Assembly (NCBI GenBank): GCA_900754715.1
Contig: CAAEDX010000137.1
Span: forward strand, 1 to 13,412
Reading direction: 5' to 3'
Length of the DNA stretch: 13,412 nt
Origin: Erysipelotrichaceae bacterium
GTDB lineage: Bacteria > Bacillota_I > Bacilli_A > Erysipelotrichales > Erysipelotrichaceae
The stretch's first letter is position 1; every line of letters begins with the position of its first letter. Shown in pieces: positions 8,035-13,283 of this stretch. The notes beneath the pieces were generated by a model. That model ran no database searches, was not told the DNA's origin, and saw only the letters and a list, made by a program, of their open reading frames with translations. The position numbers and the translations under genes were made by a program.

Positions 8035-9015
8035 ATGGATGAACGAATCACACTGGATCATGGCAGCGGCGGACAGCTGAGCGCCGAATTGATCGAAAGG
8101 CATATCCTGAAGGCATTTCCAGCCGATGCCCTGCATGAGCTGCGCGATGGGGCCATCGTGCCTGCCGGCACACAGCCGCTGGTGATGTCCACCGACAGCT
8201 TCGTGGTCAGCCCATGGCGCTTTCCCGGCGGCGATATCGGCAAGCTGGCGGTCTGCGGCACCGTGAACGATCTCTTGATGAGCGGCGGCATCCCGGCTTA
8301 TCTGACCTTTTCGCTGATCCTGGAAGAAGGCTTCGCCATCGCCGATCTGGATGCGGTGCTGGCCTCTGCGGCCGACTGCGCAGCACGATGCGGCGTGAGC
8401 ATCGTCACCGGCGATACGAAAGTCGTGGAAAAAGGAAAAGGAGATCAGATCTACATCAATACGGCCGGCGTCGGGTTCTTGAAGAAAAAGACAGATTATG
8501 CTTACCAGCCGGGAGATCAGGTCATCCTTTCCGGCAGCGTCGGCCGCCATGGGGCAGCGGTGTTCATGGCCAGGGAAGATATCCGCCTGCAGGGAGAGCT
8601 GCGCAGCGACTGTGCCCCATTGTGCGAAGAGGCCAGAGCTGCCATGGAAACCGAGGGACTGCGCATCATGCGTGATCCGACCAGAGGCGGATTGGCCACG
8701 ACATGCGCAGAGCTCGTCGAGCATACGAAATGGGGCATAGAGCTGGATGAGCGAGCCATCCCTGTCGATGCGGATGTGCAGGCGCTCTGTGAACTGCTCG
8801 GCTTTGATCCGCTCTATCTGGCCTGTGAGGGACGCATGATCGCCATCGTCAGCCAGGCGCACAGCGCACAGCTGCTGGAAAAGCTGGGAAAAGACGCCCG
8901 CATCATCGGCACGATCAGTGATGATCATCCAGGCACGGTATTGATGAAGACCAGGCTGGGCACCACGAGGTGGCTGCGCAAGCTGAGCGGTCAGCCGCTG
9001 CCGCGCATCTGTTAA
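8035..9015 (+). CDS. hypE: Carbamoyl dehydratase HypE
   Basis: HypE accepts the carbamoyl group from HypF on its C-terminal Cys and dehydrates it with ATP to a thiocyanate, the source of the cyanide ligand. The 326-residue protein belongs to the PurM/SelD-like ATP-binding family. It has LDHGSGG near the amino terminus, STDSFVVSP, GGDIGKLAVCGTVNDLLMSGG, and RDPTRGGLATT. It ends exactly in PRIC, the conserved C-terminal motif whose Cys is the carbamoylation site, so it appears functional. The ATG at 8035 is preceded by a purine-rich AAAGGAGAAGAGGA stretch. The open frame extends far upstream, but that part lies over hypD. It is the last gene of the operon and converges with the guanylate-kinase-like gene 24 bases away. 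Confidence 0.96.
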   Translation: MDERITLDHGSGGQLSAELIERHILKAFPADALHELRDGAIVPAGTQPLVMSTDSFVVSPWRFPGGDIGKLAVCGTVNDLLMSGGIPAYLTFSLILEEGFAIADLDAVLASAADCAARCGVSIVTGDTKVVEKGKGDQIYINTAGVGFLKKKTDYAYQPGDQVILSGSVGRHGAAVFMAREDIRLQGELRSDCAPLCEEARAAMETEGLRIMRDPTRGGLATTCAELVEHTKWGIELDERAIPVDADVQALCELLGFDPLYLACEGRMIAIVSQAHSAQLLEKLGKDARIIGTISDDHPGTVLMKTRLGTTRWLRKLSGQPLPRIC

Positions 9016-9040
9016 AAAAGGATCACGGTGAAGTGATCCT
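9013..9040 (-). terminator. Rho-independent terminator for the guanylate-kinase-like gene
   Basis: An 8-bp perfect stem (9019-9026 with 9033-9040, loop of 6) is followed on the minus strand by TTTTTT. It begins at the last base of the kinase-like gene's stop codon. On the plus strand the same hairpin follows the hypE stop but has no U-tract after it, so it may stop hyp transcription only weakly. Confidence 0.8.
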
Positions 9041-9675
9041 CAAGCATGGTCGGTTTTCAGACGGGTGATGATGGCCTGCATATCGGCGCAGAATCGTGCG
9101 GCATCAAATGAAGAGGCAGGCAGGCTTCCGCACAGGATGATGTTTTCGCACTGTTTCAGCGCGCAAAAGAGATCGTCATTGACCACCACACAGTCATAGG
9201 CGGAAAGGTGCGTGCTCTCTTCCATCGCGGTGCGCAGCCGCCGCAGCAGCGTATCGAAGGACTCGCTTCCGCGCGCGTTCAGCCTGTGGTACAACGCATC
9301 AGCCTCTGCCGCCACGAAGATGCCGCAGATCTCCTCTCGGGAAAGCGCGCTGTGTTCCAGGATCTGGAAGAAGCCATGATAATCGATCTCCGCGATGGCT
9401 TGTTTCCCTTCGGCCAGGATCCGGCGCACCTCGCTCTTCGGCGTGCCATACCAGCGGCCTAAGTAGCAGTTGCATTCCAGAAACGCGCCGTCTTTGCGCA
9501 TGGCGAGGAAATCCTCCTCGCTCAGGTATGTATAGTGATCGGTTTCGTTCCTGCGGGGACGAGTGGTACAGGAGCGGATGACCTCCAGGCAGTCATGCCG
9601 CGCGGCGAGCATCTGGGTGAGCATTCCTTTACCCGCTCCGGAAAAGCCGGAGATAACGATGAGCTTTCGATTCAT
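9040..9675 (-). CDS. Guanylate kinase-like protein
   Basis: Guanylate kinase phosphorylates GMP to GDP with ATP in the cytoplasm. This 211-residue protein matches the family over its length. It has a P-loop GFSGAGKG (residues 10-17; canonical enzymes have GPSGAGKG), SCTTRPRRNE (35-44) for GMP phosphate contacts, LSEEDFLAM, GAFLEC, the YGTPKSEV segment (76-83), EIDYHG where EIDVQG is usual, and a C-terminal RL..RG stretch. The substitutions, including TDHYTYLS where GVDYHFVS is usual, make it a diverged member. It may be a second, specialised guanylate kinase rather than the housekeeping Gmk, so no symbol is given. The frame extends to an ATG at 9717, but the ATG at 9675 has AGGAG 6 bases upstream. 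It has its own promoter and terminator and is monocistronic. Confidence 0.82.
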   Translation of the reverse strand: MNRKLIVISGFSGAGKGMLTQMLAARHDCLEVIRSCTTRPRRNETDHYTYLSEEDFLAMRKDGAFLECNCYLGRWYGTPKSEVRRILAEGKQAIAEIDYHGFFQILEHSALSREEICGIFVAAEADALYHRLNARGSESFDTLLRRLRTAMEESTHLSAYDCVVVNDDLFCALKQCENIILCGSLPASSFDAARFCADMQAIITRLKTDHA

Positions 9676-9759
9676 GGCAGTCTCCTTTCCTGATGTTGTC
9701 ATTGTAGCCGATTTCATGAAAAAAGCTGTCGGCTGATGTCCATGGCAGATGTTTCGACC

Positions 9760-9788
9760 ATCATATCAGCGCGCCGCTGCATTGTCAA
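9760..9788 (-). promoter_or_regulatory. Promoter of the guanylate-kinase-like gene
   Basis: On the minus strand a perfect TTGACA (9788-9783) is separated by 17 bases from TATGAT (9765-9760). Transcription would start near 9753, leaving a leader of about 78 bases. The leader contains AGCCGA and TCGGCT arms that could pair around a 17-base loop; no known leader element is recognised. Confidence 0.75.
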
Positions 9789-9798
9789 TCGATATTTT

Positions 9799-9827
9799 TT
9801 GACTTATCTGCCTTACTTCTGTATAAT
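9799..9827 (+). promoter_or_regulatory. Promoter of the tRNA locus
   Basis: TTGACT (9799-9804) is followed after exactly 17 bases by a perfect TATAAT (9822-9827). Transcription would begin near 9834, upstream of both the tRNA remnant at 9874 and the intact tRNA-Arg at 9967. The predicted transcript therefore carries the remnant first. Confidence 0.75.
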
Positions 9828-9873
9828 ATATCTGTCTATCCTGCTGAGCATACTGAGCAAACAAACATATCCT

Positions 9874-9935
9874 GCCCTCTTAGTTAAATGGATATAACAA
9901 GCCCCTCCTAATAAGGCGGTGTGTTCTATCCCAGC
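9874..9935 (+). pseudogene. Decayed tRNA-Arg(CCU)-like remnant
   Basis: This stretch reads as the 5' two-thirds of a tRNA. It has GCCCTCT as acceptor 5' arm, T-A, and a perfect 4-bp D stem (GTTA/TAAC) around AATGGATA. AGCCC and the anticodon loop CTCCTAA (anticodon CCT) follow. The matching 3' anticodon strand (GGGCT would be needed) is absent. A T-arm-like TTCTATC follows, but no 3' acceptor arm complementary to GCCCTCT and no CCA appear. It is not a recent copy of the intact tRNA at 9967, since the D arms differ, although both carry the same anticodon. It is most simply a broken second tRNA-Arg gene that still lies behind a good promoter. Confidence 0.6.
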
Positions 9936-9966
9936 TATTAGCAGTTCTTTTAAAAACTAAATACTT

Positions 9967-10043
9967 GCCCTCGTAGCTCAATTGGACAGAGCGTGCGCCT
10001 CCTAAGCGTAAGGTTGTGGATTCGATTTCCGCCGAGGGCGCCA
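9967..10043 (+). tRNA. tRNA-Arg, anticodon CCU
   Basis: A complete cloverleaf is visible. The acceptor is GCCCTCG with CGAGGGC (7 pairs). The D stem is GCTC/GAGC. The anticodon stem TGCGC/GCGTA (one G-T pair) encloses CTCCTAA, so the anticodon is CCT and it reads AGG. The variable loop is AGGTT, and the T stem GTGGA/TCCGC (one T-G pair) encloses TTCGATT. The discriminator is G, and CCA (10041-10043) is encoded. Its 3' end is the composition boundary with the AT-rich integrase region, so it is the likely attachment gene of the element. Confidence 0.95.
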
Positions 10044-10047
10044 TTTT

Positions 10048-10075
10048 ATTGATAAATTCAGGCATTTTGATCAAT
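10048..10075. repeat. AT-rich imperfect inverted repeat just past the tRNA
   Basis: ATTGATAAAT (10048-10057) can pair with ATTT..ATCAAT (10064-10075) around TCAGGC, with a 2-base bulge. It starts 5 bases after the tRNA CCA and is followed by TTT. It may be a weak processing or termination hairpin, or part of the recombination site. The pairing is AT-rich and could be chance. Confidence 0.3.
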
Positions 10076-10132
10076 TTTATTAGCTGGGAATACATGGGAC
10101 TTTTTCAAAAAAATGCTTGATCCTTCTAAATG

Positions 10133-10161
10133 ACAGCTGGCTAAATACTAGCTGTTTTTTT
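10133..10161 (+). terminator. Rho-independent terminator after the tRNA
   Basis: ACAGCTGG (10133-10140) pairs with CTAGCTGT (10148-10155), with one G-T pair and a 7-base loop. A run of T (10155-10161) follows on the plus strand. It would end the transcript from the tRNA promoter and lies inside the inserted element side of the junction. Confidence 0.75.
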
Positions 10162-10189
10162 ATGTGAATTGAACAATTTTTCATTGTTT

Positions 10190-10255
10190 TTGCTAATGAA
10201 ATGGCCCGTTTTGCTAATCGGACGATTAGCAAGGTATTTCGATTCCCGCTAAGCA
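10190..10255. repeat. Cluster of TTGCTAAT-type repeats, candidate integrase/excisionase binding sites
   Basis: TTGCTAAT occurs directly at 10190-10197 and 10211-10218, exactly 21 bases apart (two helical turns). TTGCTAATC (10211-10219) forms a perfect 9-bp inverted repeat with GATTAGCAA (10224-10232) across GGAC. A fourth related copy, TTGCTTAGC, reads on the minus strand from 10255. None is followed by a T-run in either direction, so this is not a terminator. The position between the integrase gene and the attachment tRNA is where arm-type sites of tyrosine integrases lie. Binding is inferred. Confidence 0.55.
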
Positions 10256-10262
10256 ACAAGTA

Positions 10263-10291
10263 CAAAAAAAGTAAGAGCGATGTCTTACTTT
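10263..10291 (-). terminator. Rho-independent terminator of the integrase gene
   Basis: A perfect 9-bp stem (AAAGTAAGA at 10268-10276 with TCTTACTTT at 10283-10291, loop of 6) is followed on the minus strand by a long T-run. The integrase TAA (10287-10285) lies within the stem, so the hairpin overlaps the end of the gene. Confidence 0.85.
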
Positions 10292-11649
10292 AATGCTTCG
10301 ATCAGCTGCGTCATCAATTTTGGATCGTTTTTTAGTGCATCGACCAAGGAATCGATATCAACTTTTTTCTTTGTCTTTTCCACATGATCGATGCCATCTC
10401 CCAATTTTTTGTAGAAGGAGTCATCAAATTTTTGCGCATTGATTTTTCTGTCTTCATCCAGGATATGGCTATAAACTTCAGTAACCATATCGGCTTGTGA
10501 ATGACCGGTATCTCCTTGCGTGGCTTTTATGTCACCATGATTCAATTTTAACTTGTATGTTGTACTCGTATGCCGGAAGGAATGAAAGACGATCGGTGGA
10601 AGATTGCAACATGTGGTAAGTTTCTTCAGTTCTCGCATAATGACGTTTTCTGAACAATAACGTCCATCTTCAAAACAGACGACCAGATCATAGTCCTTAT
10701 ATTCTCCTCCAAAAAAATCTTTATATTTGTCCTGCTCTTTTTTCCACTCTCGAAGGATCTTTGCCAGGGTGTTTGGTATCCACACTTTACGGATGCTGCT
10801 GTCTGTTTTTGGCTTCTTCAGAATGATCCTTGTTTTGTACTTGTGATTTGGATTGTTTTCCGGAAAGACAAAATAAACATCTTTATAATTGAGCGCCTCG
10901 AGTGCTGTGACATCTGCACGGGTCAGTTCACATTCGATGATCAAATGCGCATCATCTTTTTCTATGTCTTCATCCGTTATATGCACATTTTTCCACTGTA
11001 ATCCAAGAATCTCGCCTATCCGCATGGAACAAGCAAAGGATAAGTGGATGGCAAGTGCTAATTTAGGATCCTCACAGTTTTCTAAAGCCTGAATGATCAT
11101 ATCGGAAGTCCAGATGGTCCTTTTCTTGAAGACATGCTCCGGAGGATCAACTTTCAAAAAAGGGTTGCTCCCGATCAGATTCCATTTGACAGCAGAATTA
11201 AATGCACACTTCAATACTTTATGAATCTGACCTACTGTGCTGGCACTGACCATTTTCTTCTTTTGAAATAGTGCATTTCCGGCACTTTCCATTTTCAACA
11301 AGTCGCTATAATATTTATCGATGAATAATGTGTTGACTTTTTGTAAAGGGATATTGCCGATTACCGGTCTGACATAATTGTTGAGCAACCTCGTATTTGA
11401 TTCATACGTATGAGGTACCCATTTTTTTACGCCATATAGATCAATGAACAGATCCAAAAACTCGTTGATTGTTTGGGCGTTGGGAGGTACAAAGACATTT
11501 TGATTTTTCTTGCTCTCCACTTCCGATTTTCGGATATTAGCTTCCTTGAATGAATCAAAAGATTCCCATTTTTGTCTCTTTTTTCCTTCATCATCTTCAT
11601 AAGTATAGACAACTGCGTACTTTTTATTTCTCTTTTGTATCGACGCCAT
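10285..11649 (-). CDS. Tyrosine recombinase/integrase, catalytically complete
   Basis: This 454-residue site-specific recombinase should insert and excise the element at the neighbouring tRNA. The amino-terminal region (about 1-60; MASIQKRNKKYAVVYTYED) resembles arm-binding domains of Tn916/phage-type integrases. Residues about 60-165 look like the SAM-like core-binding domain, and about 175-410 is the catalytic domain. The full catalytic set is visible: Arg210 in SMRIGEILGLQW, a beta-hairpin Lys (279 or 281) in LKKPKTDSSIRKV, His356-x-x-Arg359 in HSFRHTSTT, His383 in TGHSQ, and nucleophile Tyr393 in VYSHILDED. A charged tail of about 45 residues ends in NDPKLMTQLIEALK. The ATG at 11649 has GAGGTGA upstream. 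It lies closest to the tRNA and reads towards it, with a strong terminator. AT-rich composition, unlike the hyp genes, indicates horizontal acquisition. Confidence 0.93.
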   Translation of the reverse strand: MASIQKRNKKYAVVYTYEDDEGKKRQKWESFDSFKEANIRKSEVESKKNQNVFVPPNAQTINEFLDLFIDLYGVKKWVPHTYESNTRLLNNYVRPVIGNIPLQKVNTLFIDKYYSDLLKMESAGNALFQKKKMVSASTVGQIHKVLKCAFNSAVKWNLIGSNPFLKVDPPEHVFKKRTIWTSDMIIQALENCEDPKLALAIHLSFACSMRIGEILGLQWKNVHITDEDIEKDDAHLIIECELTRADVTALEALNYKDVYFVFPENNPNHKYKTRIILKKPKTDSSIRKVWIPNTLAKILREWKKEQDKYKDFFGGEYKDYDLVVCFEDGRYCSENVIMRELKKLTTCCNLPPIVFHSFRHTSTTYKLKLNHGDIKATQGDTGHSQADMVTEVYSHILDEDRKINAQKFDDSFYKKLGDGIDHVEKTKKKVDIDSLVDALKNDPKLMTQLIEALK

Positions 11650-11698
11650 TTTTTGTTCACCTCGTCTTTTCTACGATCATTCTAAACAGAATTGAAAA

Positions 11699-11728
11699 TA
11701 AAATCGAATGTGCGATTTATCTAGTCAA
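11699..11728 (-). promoter_or_regulatory. Possible promoter for the active integrase
   Basis: On the minus strand TTGACT (11728-11723) lies 17-18 bases before a poor -10 candidate (GATTTT or ATTTTA, about 11705-11699). It sits between the terminator-like hairpin after the upstream recombinase-like gene and the integrase start. The -35 is good but the -10 is weak, so this is tentative. Confidence 0.3.
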
Positions 11729-11735
11729 TCCAAAC

Positions 11736-11764
11736 AAAAAAGCGAAACATTAAAGTCCCGCCTT
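11736..11764 (-). terminator. Weak terminator-like hairpin after the inactive recombinase paralogue
   Basis: On the minus strand AAGGCGGGAC can pair with GTTTCGCTTT (10 pairs, three of them G-T, loop TTTAAT), followed by further T. It overlaps the stop codon of the upstream gene (11752-11750). It could reduce read-through into the active integrase gene. Confidence 0.45.
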
Positions 11765-13078
11765 GATCTTATTAATCAATTGCATTTTCAATTCTGGATC
11801 ATCTTGAAGTTGATGGAGCAAAAGCTGAAGATCTTCGTTCTTCTTCTCAAAAACATCAAATTTCAACTTTTTATTGATTTTTTGATTTGTCACCATGCTC
11901 ATGACACGTAAGGTTCCTTTTTTCAAATCAGGGAGAAGGATTGGTTCATCTAGCTGTGAATAGAAATAGTCAGCGTTCGTGCATCCATTTTCATTGATTT
12001 GCTTTTTTGAAAAGGATTTTAGAGCTCCTAATGTTAGTTTTTTCATCCTTCCGTTCATACAGGCAGTGTGATACATCTTGGTTAGGTTTCGAATATCACA
12101 AGGCTTCCCAGTTCCTAACATAATGACTAGATTGTTAGGGTTAGCAGGGGAGTAATAATGTTCTTGTTGATTTTTCCATTCTTTCAATAACATAGCTACT
12201 GGCTGGTGCAGATGGGCAACCTTTACGAGGGATGGATTCTTATACATTAATACCAAACTTGTATTTGTTTGATTGAATCCTTCACATTTGAATTTTTGAA
12301 TAACCTGAGATTCCGGAAGCATTGCTATGGAATTCATGTTCATTCTTTTTAAGGCTTTATCCGATCTGATAAAACATTGATCAGAATCGATGAGGTCTTC
12401 ACTGATGTGAACATTGTCCCATGTGAGTCCTGCAATTTCGTTTATGCCTAATCCTGTAGAGAATAAAATGTGCACTAACAAGAACAAGCGAACATCTTGT
12501 GCATATTTAAATAGATTTTCTACATAAGCTAAATTCCATTCTGGATTATTCAGTGTTTTGGTTGGTGCTTTTAAAGTGATTTCCAGAAAAGGATTTGAAT
12601 CAATCAGACGTTCATTGACTAGATAATCAAAGGCATTCCTCAGTAAGGAAAGCGTACTTCGTTGCATACTGAATGGAACATACTTTGAAGCTTTTTGATG
12701 TCGCTTGCCGATAGCGGACATTTCTTTTAAGGACTTTATTGTTTGAGTACCAAAATCATCGTTAATGTCTGTGATTTGTTTTTCTTCAAACAGTTTTACT
12801 AAATAGTTATTGATGATTCCTTGAAATTTTTCACAATACGATACTGACCATTTTTGTGGCCCTAGTTTGATCACATACTGTTTTAAAAAATCGATGATTC
12901 TTGAGTTCTTATCTACGTTAATTTTGTCATAATCGAAATTTCCTTCCAGTTCTTTTTGTCTGGCAATGGCAGATGGATAGTCGTAATAAGTTTCCCATAC
13001 TGTTTTAGGATTTCCGTTTTCATCTATCTTTTGGTAAATGACGGAATATGCTTTTCTTCTCTTTGTAATAATTGCCAT
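11750..13078 (-). CDS. Integrase-like protein lacking catalytic residues (recombinase paralogue)
   Basis: This intact 442-residue frame is a paralogue of the neighbouring integrase. The start (MAIITKRRKAYSVIYQKIDENG) parallels that protein's arm-binding domain, and STGLGINEIAGLTWDNVHI lines up with CSMRIGEILGLQWKNVHI. The catalytic residues are missing. The motif I Arg is Gly211. The HxxR box HSFRHT is GALKSF, with Gly351 for His and Lys354 for Arg. The GHs box is absent, and about 15 residues are missing before a possible leftover Tyr373 in YFYSQLDE. DNA cleavage therefore seems impossible, although DNA binding and partner contacts could persist. Like its partner it ends in an amphipathic tail (DDPELKMQLINKI). 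There are no frameshifts or stops, so it is probably under selection. The start is 13 bases after the excisionase-like gene, with AAGGA overlapping that stop. A regulatory or architectural role is inferred. Confidence 0.85.
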   Translation of the reverse strand: MAIITKRRKAYSVIYQKIDENGNPKTVWETYYDYPSAIARQKELEGNFDYDKINVDKNSRIIDFLKQYVIKLGPQKWSVSYCEKFQGIINNYLVKLFEEKQITDINDDFGTQTIKSLKEMSAIGKRHQKASKYVPFSMQRSTLSLLRNAFDYLVNERLIDSNPFLEITLKAPTKTLNNPEWNLAYVENLFKYAQDVRLFLLVHILFSTGLGINEIAGLTWDNVHISEDLIDSDQCFIRSDKALKRMNMNSIAMLPESQVIQKFKCEGFNQTNTSLVLMYKNPSLVKVAHLHQPVAMLLKEWKNQQEHYYSPANPNNLVIMLGTGKPCDIRNLTKMYHTACMNGRMKKLTLGALKSFSKKQINENGCTNADYFYSQLDEPILLPDLKKGTLRVMSMVTNQKINKKLKFDVFEKKNEDLQLLLHQLQDDPELKMQLINKIKAGL

Positions 13079-13091
13079 AATATGATCATCC

Positions 13092-13274
13092 TTACATTTT
13101 GTCGTTTAACCACTTGTCAAACGATTCTTTTGAAATACGTATGGAAGAACCGATTCGGAAGGATTTAAACTGTTTTTCCTGGACTAACTGATAGGCAGAG
13201 TTTTTTCCAATATCAAGAATTTTCATGATTTCTTGGACTGTATACGTCTTCTTTTCACATAAAACTGGTTTCAC
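13092..13274 (-). CDS. Small excisionase-like helix-turn-helix DNA-binding protein
   Basis: This 60-residue protein matches the excisionase/MerR-like winged-helix family (HTH_17 type). TYTVQEIMKILDIGKNSAYQ (about 10-29) forms the helix-turn-helix. FRIGSSIRISKESFDKWL (39-56) supplies the wing and final helix, the usual pattern in Xis-type proteins and small phage or ICE regulators. Such proteins bend DNA at attachment sites to favour excision, or repress promoters. An in-frame GTG at 13283 is possible, but I prefer the GTG at 13274, because GAGGTGA sits 5 bases before it. It is first of the three minus-strand genes leading to the tRNA, and its stop overlaps the next gene's ribosome site, so the two are probably cotranscribed. 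No enzyme motif is present. Confidence 0.8.
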   Translation of the reverse strand: MKPVLCEKKTYTVQEIMKILDIGKNSAYQLVQEKQFKSFRIGSSIRISKESFDKWLNDKM

Positions 13275-13283
13275 TGTTATCAC

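Noticed and set aside
9880..10095. Minus-strand 71-codon open frame across the tRNA region
   Set aside because: It is the antisense translation of the tRNA-Arg and the tRNA remnant. The peptide (with SAEIESTTLRLGG) is the familiar artefact from tRNA genes, with no ribosome site.
10211..10232. The 9-bp inverted repeat as a transcription terminator
   Set aside because: It has no T-run after it in either direction, and good terminators already serve both the tRNA (10133-10161) and the integrase (10263-10291).
10080..10265. Minus-strand 61-codon open frame between the tRNA and the integrase
   Set aside because: It lies across the tRNA terminator and the TTGCTAAT repeat cluster, has no ribosome site, and shows low-complexity basic residues typical of chance frames.
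11750..13078. Calling the second recombinase a pseudogene
   Set aside because: The frame is full length with an intact ribosome site and no stops or frameshifts. The changes are concentrated in the catalytic motifs while the ends stay similar to the partner, which fits functional repurposing better than random decay.
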